Shown here: piece by piece, positions 33,853 to 45,059 of the stretch | Numbering within the stretch: the first letter of the stretch is position 1 | Layout: each line of letters opens with the position of its first letter | Origin: Apodemus sylvaticus | Taxonomy: Eukaryota > Chordata > Mammalia > Rodentia > Muridae | DNA length: 64,000 nt | Reading direction: 5' to 3' | NCBI RefSeq assembly: GCF_947179515.1 | Contig: NC_067472.1 | Location: 202,699,068-202,763,067 of the forward strand | Program-made: the position numbers and the translations under genes | The notes under the pieces: generated by a model | The model's database searches: none | The model's input: the letters and a program-made list of their open reading frames with translations, nothing else | Told to the model about the DNA's origin: nothing

Positions 33853-35068
33853 CTATCTTGCATTTTCCAGGGTGAAGTTTCCCTCCTTGTATTGGTGTTT
33901 TCCTCCTATTATCCTTTGTAGGGCTGGGTTTGTGGTAAGATATTGGGTGAACTTGGTTTTGCCATGGAATATCTTGTTTTCTCTATCTATGGTGATTGAG
34001 AGTTTTGCTGGGTATAGTAGTTTTGGCTGGCATTTGTGTTCTCTTAGAGTCTGCATGAGATCTGCTCAGGATTTTCTAGCTTTCATAGTCTCTGGTGAGA
34101 AGTCTGGTGTGATTCTGATAGGTCTTCCTTTATATGTTACTTGGCCTTTTTCTCTTACTGCCTTTAATATTCTTTCTTTGTTTAGTACATATGGGGTTTT
34201 GATTATGATGTGATGGGAAGTATTTCTGTTCTGTTCCAGTCTGTTTGGAGTTCTGTAGGCTTCTTGTATGTTCATGGACCTTTCTCTCTTTAGGTTAGGT
34301 AAGTTTTCTTCCATAATTTTATTGAAGATATTTGCTGGCCCTTTAAGTTGTAAATCTTCACTCTCATCTATGCCTATAATTCTTAGGTTTGGTCTTCTCA
34401 TTGTGTCCTGGATTTCCTGGATGTTTTGGGTTACAAGCTTTTTGAATTTTGCATTTTCTTTACCTGTTGAGTCCATGGTTTCTATGGTATCTTCAGCATC
34501 TGAGATTCTTTCTTCTATCTCTTGTATTCTGTAGTTGATAGTTGCATCTATGGCCCCTGATTTCTTCCCAAGGTTTTCTATCTCCAAAGTTGTCTCCCTT
34601 TGAGATTTCTTAGTTGTTTCTACTTGATGATTTTAGATCCTGGATGGTTTTGTTTAGCTCCTTCACTTCCTTGTTTGTGTTTTCCTGTAATTCTTTAAAA
34701 GATTTTTATGTTTCCTCTTTCATGACCTCAGCCTGTTGACCAAACTTCTCCTGTATTTCTTTAAGTGATTTTTGCATTTACTTCTTATTGGCTTCTGAAT
34801 TCTCCTGAATTTCTTTCAATGATTTTTGTGTTTCCCTTGTAAGGGCTTCTAACTTTTGATCCATTTTCTCCCGAATTTCTTTAAGAGATTTATTTATGTC
34901 CTTCATGTGATCCTGTAACAGCATCATTACCAGTGATTTTAAATCTATATCTTGTTTTTCTGGAGTGTTGGTGTATCCAGGACATGCTGCTAATGGAGAA
35001 TTGGGTTCAGATGCTGCCATATTGCCTTGATTTCTGTTAGTAACGTTCCTGTGTTTGCCTTTTGCCAT
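33853..35068 (-). pseudogene. L1 ORF1, almost complete but interrupted
   Basis: Translation starts at MAKGKHRNVTN (35068). An acidic/hydrophobic N-terminus and a coiled coil with length-variable repeats (to about 34690) follow, then a piece from 34587 with IQEIQDTMRRPNLRIIGIDESED (RRM) and the C-terminal domain, and the end ...NFTLENAR (33853). Lesions seen: a stop at 34778-34780 with loss of frame to 34588, and TGA at 34066-34068 where TGG (Trp) is expected. ORF1p is the L1 RNA chaperone. The few lesions argue for a moderately young L1. Confidence 0.88.
34680..34930 (-). repeat. ORF1 length-polymorphism region (tandem coiled-coil repeats)
   Basis: The phrase 'ttctttaaaagattttta' and its variants recur at 34691, 34757, 34811 and 34877, spaced 66, 54 and 66 bases (22, 18 and 22 codons). 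These are the in-phase repeats of the rodent ORF1 coiled coil, known to vary in number among L1 lineages. Confidence 0.8.
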
Positions 35069-35369
35069 ATACTTCTCACTGGTGTTAGTTGGTCTTGTTG
35101 TCAATGGTGGACTCACCAGTGCAAGCTTCCTCTTTGCAGCTGGTCTCCGGGTGCCCAGTTGACCTCCTGCACTGCCTGGAGACTGGGTGCAGTGGCCCAG
35201 GCTGTTCCTGATGCCTGAAGGCTCCAGTCAGAGGCCTCAGGGCTGGATCCTCTGCTCTGCAGGGCCTGACTCACCAGAGCAAGCTGCTTGTTCCCAGCTG
35301 ACCTCCGGGTGTGGCATGATTAATTTCTAGTGACTTTTAATTATATGCTCAAGACTACAAATCAGGAAT

Positions 35370-35451
35370 TGTTTATATATATATTGTTTATATATATAAT
35401 ATATATTATTTATATATATTATATATATATATATATACATATATATAATCT
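35370..35451. repeat. (TA)n-rich microsatellite
   Basis: Interrupted TATATA runs over about 80 bases, partly palindromic. The surrounding 35316-35675 contains nothing else I recognise. Confidence 0.95.
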
Positions 35452-35675
35452 TTTTTCCAATTATATTTTTTGAGATTAGAATAGAAGTGTAAAACAGGAT
35501 AAAATAAGATTCACTCCAATGATTTAAAAAATAATTCCAACTGAAAGACATTTCAAACACTGTGTACAGAATTCAGGACCAAATGATGACCTTAGAATTT
35601 TTTTACCTTTGAGGTAGCTCAATAATGCTTAATTAGGTTTTTGTTTTTGTTTTTGCTTTTTGTATTCACCTTTTT

Positions 35676-36215
35676 TTATTATTGGATATTTTCTTTATTT
35701 ATATTTCAAATGCGTTTTAAAATTTATTGGACATCATATTTATTTACATTTCAAATGTTGTCCCCTTTCCTGGTTTCCCCATCCCTGAAAATCCCTATCC
35801 CATCCTCCCTCCCCCTGCTTCTATGAGGGTGTTCCCCCACCCACCCACCCACTCCCTCCTCCCCAACCTTGCATTCCCCCATACTGGGGCATCAAGCCTT
35901 TACAGGACTAAGGGACTCTCCTTCCACTGATGCCTGACAAGGCCATCCTTTGCTACATATACAGCTGGAGCCATGGGTCCCTCTATGTGTACCCTTTGGT
36001 TGGAGGTTTAGTCCCTGGGAGCTCTGGGAGGTCTGGTTGGTTGGCATACTGTTGTTCTTCCCATGGGGTTGCAAACCTCTTCAGCTCATTCAGTCCTTTC
36101 TCTAACACCTCCATTGGGGATCCCGTGCTCAGTCCAATGGTTGGCTGCAAGCATCTGCTTCTGTATTTGTCAGGCTCTGGCAGAGCCTCTCAGGAGACAG
36201 AAGTTATTGTTACAA
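35676..36215 (-). mobile_element. L1 3' UTR (L1_Mus-type), with a doubled terminus
   Basis: Reverse 3' UTR with 'cctggtttccccatccctga', the C-rich complement of the G-rich tract, and 'ctggagccatgggtccctct'. The last 40 bases of the L1 end ('tttatttacatttcaaatg') occur twice, at about 35695 and 35740. This suggests two nested or tandem 3' ends. Confidence 0.85.
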
Positions 36216-37327
36216 TGAGTTAAGAACAAAACAAAACAACAACAAAAAAACAAGAAAGCTAACCTTTGCTCAAGGTGGGCTAAATGGTTTTCTGCAAATT
36301 CCTGAGATGAGCGACATTTTTCATTATTTTTATAAAGATAGCCCTGTAATAGGGAAGAGTGTAGTAGGAAACCCACAGGATGGGTGCTCCCCACAAGTAG
36401 ACATTAGACATTAGAATCACAGAGCAATGTCAGCATTCAAGACAGGAAAGGCAAGAGCTAATTGTAGAGAAAGGTTAAAAACTACCCACACCTAGAGAGA
36501 TTGGTTTATAAGTGCATTATCAAAAACAAAAATTTCAACTATCAACTGACTAAGAAAGATAAAAAATGGCATTCAAGGATTCTTTTCTTTCTCTGGGAAA
36601 AATGCTTTCATCTGTTTAAAATGAAGACGATGACATGCCACAAAACCAATGCGTGTACACGGTGCTGGGACACCAGCAGCACATAGTGGTTCCACCACCA
36701 GGGGCAGAGAGTCTGGGCAGTCAGGATGCATGGAACCTCTCTGGCTGGAGTGTTGTTTGTTGTTGTTTTTTTGTTTTTGTTGTCCTTTTGCTTTTTGTTT
36801 TGTTTGCCACTTTGCTGCTGAATTTGCTTATTAAACTGTTCAAAGAAAAGCTCAATGCTGATTTCTGAGACTCTATATGAGGAACATATAATTCTTTAAG
36901 AAGGCTATGAGCTCAGAGGACAAGAACAAAAGAGCCTGTTCTGCAGAGAATTCAACCAAGAGACGAAGTGAGTGGGCTAATCTGGGGACAGAAAGAAGAG
37001 AAATACTGCAGTTGTACCTTACGGCTCTGAGGAACATTTTCTCATTCCAAGTCAATAGCAAAGCCAGGGAGGAGGGAAGCCCAAAACCTCAGGAGAGAGG
37101 AGCTAGCCAAGGAATCTTCTTGATACTCCTCTCCAGGAGGCCCAGCCATCTGATACAGGAGTTGCCTGGCACAATGGGAATATTGCAACCTTAGGAAAAA
37201 CCTGGTCTGTCACCTCTGATTCTCCACAATAAATTTTAAAGGGGATAATGAATTTGAAAGAGAGAGATGAGAAAAGTTGGAAGGGTAGATGACATAATTT
37301 ACAGAAATTTTATATATAATAATACAA
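36216..37327. other. No gene or recognised element
   Basis: Contains A-rich and GTTTT-rich runs (36230-36255, 36755-36800) and small ORFs up to 95 codons (36907-37194), none recognisable. Confidence 0.45.
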
Positions 37328-37530
37328 GGGGTTGGAGAAATTGCTCATCAGTTAAGAGCTCAAACTGCTCTCACAGAGACCAGTCTTTGGTGTCTGGAAG
37401 TCATGTTGGGTGTTTCAGAAACATGTGTAACTCTGCATCCACAGAAATTCAATGCGTCAGGCCTCTGCAGGCACTTTCATTCCCATTCACGGCGTCGCAC
37501 ACAGACACATGCACACAACCAAAATTATTT
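37328..37530 (+). repeat. B2/B3 SINE
   Basis: The tRNA-like head 'ggttggagaaattgctcatc agttaagagc' is followed by the B3-type body and an A-rich end. It is moderately diverged from B2/B3. Confidence 0.75.
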
Positions 37531-37547
37531 AATAGTTAATAATATGT

Positions 37548-37569
37548 ACACACACACACACACACACAT
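37548..37569. repeat. (CA)n microsatellite
   Basis: About 11 CA units at the SINE tail. Confidence 0.9.
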
Positions 37570-37582
37570 CGTAAGTTAAGTG

Positions 37583-37672
37583 TAGTGGTATACTCCTTTA
37601 ATCCCAGCACGTAGGACTCTGAGACAGGAGAATGTTAGTTCAATGTCAGCCTGGTCTACTTTACAAAAACTT
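37583..37672 (+). repeat. B1 SINE, degenerate
   Basis: 'agtggtatactcctttaatc ccagcac' and 'cagcctggtctact' are the B1 left-part landmarks. The right part is missing. Confidence 0.7.
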
Positions 37673-38064
37673 GCTTGTACTTTTTAAATTGAACTTTCCA
37701 GCATTGTGAGGGCCTCCAAATGGTGCCTGGTTGTGACCCAACAGACTTTCATGGTCCTCAGGAGAACCAAAGTTCCTGCATCAGAAGAGTGTAGTCCCTT
37801 TCCTTCTACAGTAGTGTTTACACAGCATCAGTGGACCATCTTCAAAAGTCTCACTTCTCAAGGGTGGCAAGTGAGGTTCAGTTGCTCTGCTTTCACAATG
37901 GACGTAGGACCAGATGCTAAGGGAAGAAAATCTGAGTCTCTCATACCCAACAGTAACCATGCCTGACTTGTCTTGGGGGAAGATAGACAGCATTGCTACT
38001 GCATGGAATAAATAAACCATCCTACTCCTCATATCCACTGTTTTCAGCTGACAACGGCACACTC
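37673..38064. other. No gene or recognised element
   Basis: Short ORFs on both strands without recognisable features. Confidence 0.45.
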
Positions 38065-38140
38065 GGAAAAACTGGAATATAGTTCAGTGGTAGAGTTCTT
38101 ACATAGCACAAATGAAGCCCTATATTAGATTTCTAGCGTG
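38065..38140 (+). repeat. ID-like SINE (degenerate)
   Basis: 'tggaatatagttcagtggta gagttcttacatagcac' resembles the ID/tRNA-Ala-derived head. A boxA-like segment is visible, but it is too diverged to be an active gene. Confidence 0.6.
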
Positions 38141-38147
38141 ATAAGTG

Positions 38148-38362
38148 CAAATCAAACTGAGTGGCTAGGATATGGTTTGGACTTGATGCTCTTCCAGAAG
38201 ATCCAGGTTCAGTTCCTAGCCTCTACATGGCAGGACGCAACCATTTATAACTCCAGCTTCAGTAGGTCCAATGCTTTCTTCTGTACTCCCAGGGTATCAG
38301 ACATAAACACATTGAAATTTAGTACTTGCAGGCAGAACACTTATACACATAAAATAAAGAAG
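38148..38362 (+). repeat. B3 SINE
   Basis: The head ('gagtggctaggatatggttt') is diverged, but 'gctcttccagaagatccagg ttcagttcc' and the 'acataaaataaag' tail are typical of B3. Confidence 0.75.
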
Positions 38363-38459
38363 CAGTAGTCAGCACATTACTTCAGAATGTGAAACATGTG
38401 AGATCTTGAATAATTGTCACCAAACCAAAATCCAATGCTAATTTTCTTTTCCTTTTCTT

Positions 38460-38760
38460 TTTTAAAAATTATATATTCACTATACAGGAAAATGGATTCA
38501 GTTATATAATTTTCACTGCATTTTTTACCCCATTGCCCTCTCCTGTCTTCTTTCTGCTTCTTGACCCTTTCTCCCTTTTAAATCTCTGCCTTCACTCTCA
38601 TGCCTTAGGTACACAGACAAAATCCAGGCCCTGTATTTAAGAGGAAACGTGAAATATCAGTCTAAGTCTGGCGGACATCACTTAAGATGATCTCCAGTGC
38701 TGCCCACCTTCCTGCCCATGGTGTGATTTCATTTTTCACAGATAACTAATGACCCTCCAG
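38460..38760 (-). mobile_element. Ancient L1 ORF2 C-terminal fragment
   Basis: 'catcacttaagatgatctcc agtgctgcccaccttcctgc' is an old version of the minus-strand text found in young L1 copies here ('acttagtatgatgttctcca'). Strong divergence marks an old insertion. Confidence 0.55.
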
Positions 38761-39084
38761 TGACTAATGAAAAATAAACAAATACACGAAAGTCAGATTG
38801 CGCAGACATGTGAGTCAGGAAAGTGTCATAAAGTGACGATGACTGTAATCATCCTGAATGTGTGCCATGACATGTCAAGATCACGGCTTGGGAATTGTCT
38901 GGGGCAGAGTAGATGTTTGTCATGGATTTGTTTTTTGCTAGTGGAAATTTTTATGCATGTATACAATGCATCTTGATTTATACAGCCCCCTGCTTACCTT
39001 GGGATGCCTCAACACATCCTCTACCATACTTTACATCCTCTTCTTTGGTTTATAGCCCATTGAGTCCAATGGTGCTGCTCAGAT

Positions 39085-39190
39085 GACCTAGAGTTATGAG
39101 TGGTTGTGATTCCCACTATGTAGATGCTGTGAACTAAATTCAGCTCCTCTGGAAGAGCAACCGGTACTCTTAACCACTGAGCCATCCTGT
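39085..39190 (-). repeat. B2/B3 SINE fragment
   Basis: 'cagctcctctggaagagcaa ccggtactcttaaccactga gcca' is the reverse complement of the B2/B3 tRNA-like head. Confidence 0.8.
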
Positions 39191-39362
39191 GTATTTTGCT
39201 TTTGTAGTTTCAGGTAATTGGGCCTTACAATGAAGACCATGATCCATTTTTTTTTTTTTAGTACAGTGTTCTACAAAATGGAGTCTAGAACTCCAAGTTC
39301 TGCTTTTTTTGCATATTGAAATTCAGCCTTTTCAGGACCATTTGTTTCAGTCTTTTCTTCTG

Positions 39363-39545
39363 TTGTTTACATTCTGTTGCTGTGATAAAACATCACAACC
39401 AAGTCAACTTATAGAAAGGAAGGGTTTAATCAGCTTATAGTTCCACAGGGTTCAAGAGACCATGATGGCAACAAGTAGCAAGAATGGTGTGAGAATGGAA
39501 GCTGAGAGCTCACATCTTTAACCTCAAGCATGAAGTAGAGGTTGG
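39363..39545 (-). repeat. MaLR LTR fragment (MT/ORR1-type)
   Basis: 'ctgttgctgtgataaaacat cacaaccaag' is the end of a rodent MaLR LTR in reverse, followed by 'taatcagcttatagttccac'. Confidence 0.6.
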
Positions 39546-39589
39546 ACTTTGCATCTAATGAGGTGATCATATAATTTTCCTGAGGTTAT

Positions 39590-40760
39590 TTGAGTGACTG
39601 TTTATGTTGCTTTTCATGAAGTGCTGAGAGGATGAACCCATATCACCTTTCCCCAGCATCACTGGCCCCTGAAGTAGAAATTTCTTGTTTCTTTGGAGAC
39701 TCATTGTGTCATATGATATTTTTCTGGAAACTGTCTTATGAGAGGATGCTTTCTTGAAGCAGACACATGAGGGGATGCTTTGCTGAGAACAGAAACATGG
39801 TGTTTTTTTCTGGAAGCTTCCTAGAATAAAAGCATATGATGCTTTGTTGGAGCAGACCATTGAGAGGACCCATGATGTTTGGAAAGGGTATAAGTGTAAC
39901 TCAATAGACAGTGGACAACACTGTAGCATTGTTTCAGCTTGTCAATATTAGCTGATCTTACTTTGGCTTTGCTGATGCTGGTCTTCACTGATGATGGTGT
40001 GACACTGGTTTTCCTAGCTTTCTTTGCTGACTGTCATTAATCATGACTCCATAGAGAGAAACACACCAAATAACTTCTTTTCTTAATCAACAGTACCAAC
40101 TTTATTTTTTTTCCAAATTAAGTATATTCTTTATTTACACTTCAAATGTTGTCTCCTTTCCTGGTTCCCCCTCCCCCCAAAATTCCATAAGCCCTCTCCC
40201 CTTCCCCAGTCAACCCACACCTCCAGTTCCCTGTCCTGTTATTCCTCTACACTATGGTAACAGGTCTTTTCAGGACCAAAGGCCTCCCCCCATTTGGTGT
40301 CCAACAAGATCATTCTCTGCTGCCGATGTGTCTGGGGCCATGTGTACTCTTTGGTTTATGGTTTGTCCCTGAGAGCTCTGGGAGTACTTGGTGACTCATA
40401 CTGTTGTTCTTCCTATGGTGCTGCAAACCCACAAAGAACTTCTCATGATATTCTGCTGCCTTTTTGCTCCTTCTGTGGACTCAGGCCTATTGGCGGAGCC
40501 TCACAATTTCTTCTGGACTGAGCTACTGCTGCTGATTCATGTGAACCAAACTGCTGATGCTGTATCATTGAAGACTGGAATCTCCCCAAGAACTATGTCT
40601 AAACAGGTCCACATCCCCCTTTGCACTATCAATAGAAGGGAGGTTAAAGCCTTTAAGAACTCTTATTAAAGTATGTTTTGAAGATTTTAAGTCTATAGCT
40701 TCCCAGACCAGCACTGTCACCTTCTTAGCACCTCATACAGACTCTCCTACTGCAAAACAT
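39590..40760. repeat. Unclassified repeat interrupted by an L1 3' end
   Basis: 39590-40104 contains imperfect repeats of a 'gaggatgctttcttgaagca'-like motif about 45 bases apart. It looks like an old LTR of unknown family. 40441-40760 may be its continuation after the L1 3' UTR at 40105-40440. I cannot set ends or orientation. 40761-41126 shows nothing recognisable. Confidence 0.35.
40105..40440 (-). mobile_element. L1 3' UTR fragment
   Basis: Reverse L1 3' end: 'ctttatttacacttcaaatg', then C-rich sequence and 'ggccatgtgtactctttggt'. No coding part is retained. Confidence 0.8.
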
Positions 40761-41126
40761 CAACCAGTTGTAGGAATACCCTGTACTTTTTTGTGGGAAT
40801 ATACATTTCTTTTCCCTGGGAGAAATAGCCATGAGACTGAGTTCAGGCCATGTGTCCAATGAGTCTAGTTTCACAGAAAATTGTCAACATATTTTTCCAA
40901 ATGTTGTACCATTGAACATTTGTGTCACTCTTTTAAACTTCACTCATGGCGCCACTGAGGTTGTAGTTTACGTGGTCCTCACTTTCACTACCTGATGGCC
41001 GGCAATAGTCTGCATCTTTGAGCATATGTGCCAGCTGTGTGTCATCTTTTGAAATGCTGCACTCACATGCACTGAGTTGTTTGTGTTCTTATTGAGTAGA
41101 TATTTGATAACTTTTCATATGCCAGT

Positions 41127-41462
41127 CATATTGTGTTCTGTTGCTGTGATAAAATACCACAACTGCACCTACTTGTATTGGCTTATGGTTTCAGATAGAG
41201 AAGAATCTGTAAGAGTGGGGAAGGATGGTACCAGGAAGCTGAGAGATCATATACATAATCAGAAACACCAAGTAGAAAGAGAGGAAGCTGAAAGTGCTGT
41301 AAAGATTTTTGTCTTCAAAGCTCACTCCAGAGACAGTCTTCCTCCAGGAATGCTCCACCAGGAATACCCGAGCCTTTCTGAATAGGGATAGCAACTTGGG
41401 ACCAAGTCTTCAAATCCCTGGACCTATGGGGAATATTTCTGAGTGAAACCACCACATCCAGA
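41127..41462 (-). repeat. MaLR LTR (MT-type)
   Basis: Runs from 'tgtgttctgttgctgtgata' to 'ctgagtgaaaccaccaca', the reverse of a rodent MaLR LTR. Diverged but of near full length. Confidence 0.65.
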
Positions 41463-41559
41463 TTCATGTTATACATGCTCTCCATGTGCTTGTGTGTTTG
41501 TCTCAGGCAAATGATATACAAACAGAACAGGTTTTCCAAAAGAAGTCAAAATTTAATCA

Positions 41560-42065
41560 AATCCCCTTTGTTTTTTGTTGATTTTCTTTTATATATATTT
41601 TATTTTCTATATTCTTTTTCTTTTTATTATCATATTTTTCACTTGAAAATTCAAATACATTTTTTATCAAATTCTTCTTCTCCCTCAAGTCCCTCCAGAC
41701 CCTTCCATTCCCTAGTGACCCAATTTTCAAGTTCTTCCTCAAAAAAGAAACAAACACCCAATATCACTAAACTCCAAAACATCAACCAAACGAAATGAAC
41801 CACATCCCCAAAGTAAAAGTACACAAATACACACACACATAAAAACCTAACAAATTTCAATTATGTGTTTCTCAAATACTGCTAGATACAAGGTTGCCTG
41901 TCCTGGCATGGTCGACATAACCAGTGCCAGTCTATTGGAAAAATTGATATTCCCTCCTTTTATATTAGTAATTTTTGGCTTTACTTTATATCCCAGACTA
42001 TCTACTCTCAGGTTTTGTTTTTTGTTTGTTTGTTTTTTTGGTCACTGAAGTAGTGTTCAGAGTGC
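41560..42065 (-). mobile_element. Old L1 (Lx-type) 3' UTR
   Basis: T-rich start, then 'ccctccagacccttccattc', A/C-rich text and 'cctgtcctggcatggtcgac'. This matches the general order of an Lx-type 3' UTR in reverse. The overlapping small ORFs are artefacts. 42066-42394 shows no recognisable element. Confidence 0.5.
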
Positions 42066-42394
42066 TTCATCTTGTGGTGTGATCCTTAAGTCAAATAATT
42101 TATTGGCTGGTGACTCCTGTAAGCATTGTGCCACCATTGCCCTAGCATATCTTGCAGACAACACAAAGTTGTAGATTGGTATTCACATTTTCATTGGTAG
42201 CACACAGAGTTTATACATATACCAAAGTCACTGGAAAAATACTCTGTGCATGTACTGACTCAACATCTCCTTTTTAAAGAGGTGTGTGTTATGGCCTGTC
42301 TTTGGCAATGGCTCCCTGTTATCAGTTTGTGGAGGGCAAGCTATCACTTTGGCAGAGCCTGGCTGACTTGTTTGCTGACTCTTGTGTATTTCCC

Positions 42395-42488
42395 TGATTG
42401 GTAATAATGTTGAAATCTCTTTTAAGTGTTTTTCAGTTATTTGAGTTTCCTATATTGAAAATTCTCTGTTTAGACCTGTATCTGAATT
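42395..42488 (-). mobile_element. Old L1 host element, part 1
   Basis: 'taataatgttgaaatctctt ttaagtg' is a diverged minus-strand ORF2 C-terminal segment. The same old L1 continues at 43553-45059, 46001-46569 and 52895-53400. Confidence 0.6.
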
Positions 42489-43552
42489 TTTTATTGGATA
42501 TTTTCTTTGTTTACATTTCAAATGTTACCCCTTTCCTGGTTTTCCCCTCTCCCAGAACACCCCTATTCCATTTCCCTTCCCTCAGCTTCTATGAGGGTGT
42601 TCCTCCACCCACCCACCCACTCCTGCCTCCCTGCCCTTGATTCCCCTACACTGGGGCATCTATTGAGCCTTCATAGGACCAAGGACCTCTCCTCTCACTG
42701 ATGCCTGACAAGTCCATCCTTTGCTACATATGCAGCTGGAGCCATGTGTACTCCTTGGTTGATGGCTTAGTCCCTGGGAGCTCTGGGGGGGGGGTATGGT
42801 TGGCTGATATTGTTGTTCTTCCTTTGGGGCTGCAAACCCCTTCAACTCCTTCAGTCCTTTAACTCCTCCATTGGGGACCCTGCGATCAGTCCAATGTTTG
42901 GCTGTGAACATCTGCCTCTGTAGTTATAATGCTCTGACAAGGCCTCTTAGGAGAGCTATATCAGGCTCCTTTCTGCAAGCATTTCTTGGCATCCACAATA
43001 GTGTCAGGTTTTAGTGACTGTATATGGGATGAATCCCCAGGTGGTACAGTCTCTGGATGGCCTTTCCTTTTGTCTCTGCTCTATACTTTGTATCCATATT
43101 TGCTCAGATATTTCAATATTGAATAAAATCAACTTTCAACCAAAGGTTATCAAAAAAGAAAAGGAAGGACACTTCATACTTGTCAAAGGAAAAGTCTACC
43201 AAGATGAACTCTTAATTCTGAACATTTATGTTCCAAATGTGAGGGCACCCATGTTCATAAAAGAAACTAAAGCCCAAAGCAAACATTGTACCCCACACAA
43301 TATTAGTGGGAGACTTCAACACCCCACTTTCACCAATGGACAGATCATGGAAACAGAAACTAAACAGAGACATTGTGAAACTAACAACCAAATGGATCTA
43401 ACATATTTATAGAACATTTCATCCTAAAGCAAAAGAATATACCTTCTTTTCAGTCCCTCATGGTACCTTCTCCAAAATTGGCCATGTAATTGGTCACAAA
43501 GCAGACCTCAACAGATACAAAAGGATTGAAATAATCACATTCATTCTATCAG
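42489..43552 (-). mobile_element. L1 with 5' inversion and large internal loss
   Basis: 42489-43112 is an L1_Mus-type 3' UTR in reverse. 43113-43552 is ORF2 endonuclease sequence on the plus strand ([14 protein letters not shown]..., [16 protein letters not shown]). Opposite orientations within one insertion fit twin priming, but about 4 kb of ORF2 between the two parts is absent. About 230 bases of the host L1 are also missing at the site, and no TSD is visible. Confidence 0.65.
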
Positions 43553-45059
43553 AACACCTTTCTTGTGCCAATGAGGTCAAAGCTATTTCTAAATTTTCTT
43601 CTGTAAGTTTCAGTGTATTTGGCTTTATGTTCTTGATCTATTTAGAGTTGAGTTTTGTGCAGGGTGATAAGTCTGAATGTATTTGGGTTCTTCTACATAC
43701 AGACATCCCATTTTACCAGAACAATTTGTTGAAGATGCTGTCCTTTTTCTTGTGTGTATTTCTTGCCTCTTCATAAAAAAATTGGTGTCCACATATGTGT
43801 GGATTTATTTCTAGGACTTTCAATTCTACCACATTGATCAATAAGTCTGCTGTGCCTATACCACAGTGTTTTTTAATTACTATAGCTCTGCTGTAAAACT
43901 TGAAATCAGAAATGGTGATTATTCCAGCATTTCTGTTTTTTGTTTGTTTGTTTGTTTGTTTTGTCAAGACAGGGTTTTTCTGTGTAGCCCTGGCTGTCCA
44001 GGAACTCACTCTGTAGATCAGGTTGGCCTCACACTCAGAAATCTGCCTGTCTCTGCCTCCCAGTATTAATATGCTAGTATTAAAGGCATGTGTAACCACT
44101 GCCCTGCCCGGCAGTTCTTTTCATTATCCAGGATCATTTTTAGCTGTCATAGGAACTTTGTATTTCCATATGAAGCAGATAATTACCTTTTCTTTCTGTG
44201 AAGAACTGTTTTGGAATTTTGATAGAAAATTACCTTGAAGATGGAGATTGCTTTTTATAGGACAAACTTTTTTTTTTTTTTAACTATATTAACCCTATCA
44301 ACCCTATAAGCATGGGAAATAGTTTCATCTCCTGATATCTCCTTCAATTTCTTTCTTCTATTACTTCAAGTTTTTATTGTACAAGTCTTTTCCTTGCTTG
44401 GGTAGAGTCATTCCAAGATCTTTTATACAGCATTTGAGGCTATTATGAAAGGAGTTTTCCCCTGATTTCTTTCTCAGTCCATTTTCAAATTGTATATAGG
44501 AGGGATGCAGATTTTTGTGTGTTAGTTTTATATCCTACTATTTTGCTGAAAGTGTTTTTCAGTTGTAGAAGTATTCTGGAAGAATTTTTGGTGTTTGACT
44601 TCTTCCTTTCCATTTGTATCCCTTTGATCTCCTTTAGTTGTCTTATTGCTCTAGCTAAGACTTCAAGTACTGTATTAAATAGGTATGGAGAGAGTGGACA
44701 GCCTTGTTTTGTTCCTGGTATTAGGAAAATGGCTTTGAGTTTCTCTCCATTTATGTTGTTGTTGGCTATGGGGCTTGCTCTAAACTGTTCTAATTATGGT
44801 GAGGTATGTCTTTTACATCCCCAGTCTCTCTATAAGTTTTATTGTGAAGGGATATTGGATTTTGTCACAGGCCTTTTATGTATTTAATGAGATTATAGAG
44901 TTGGTCATGTGGATTTTTTCTTTCAAGCTGTTTATATAGTACATTACAATTTATATATGTTTGATCATTCCTGAATCTCTGGGATGAAGACAGCTTGATT
45001 GTGGTGGATATTCCTTTGTATATGTTCTTCATTTCTCTTTAAATTGCTTGTCTAATCTT
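43553..45059 (-). mobile_element. Old L1 host element, part 2 (ORF2)
   Basis: Diverged minus-strand ORF2 (C-terminal linker and RT regions; 'ggtatggagagagtggacag ccttg' is the [12 protein letters not shown] segment). It contains a B1 at 43937-44111 and is interrupted at 45060 by a younger L1. Confidence 0.8.
43937..44111 (-). repeat. B1 SINE with (GTTT)n tail
   Basis: A tail of TTTG units, 'caagacagggtttttctgtg', and the 'tgccctgcccggc' end. A 10-base insertion (tattaatatg) lies near the right end. Confidence 0.93.

Larger units (their letters stand above)
30781..35315 (-). mobile_element. Near full-length-reach L1 (5' UTR, ORF1, ORF2), reverse
   Basis: The most complete L1 in the window. 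Read on the minus strand: 5' UTR end (35315-35069), ORF1 (35068-33853), spacer, and ORF2 from the endonuclease (about 33.4 kb) to the C-terminal third (30781), continuing at 29439-28798. The 5' UTR part contains 'gatcctctgctctgcagggc', typical of rat L1. Only the 3' UTR is missing. Stops and frameshifts make it inactive, though ORF1 has few lesions. Confidence 0.88.

Noticed and set aside
35370..35451. Possible origin or matrix-attachment site
   Set aside because: Only an AT-rich microsatellite; no further evidence in the sequence.
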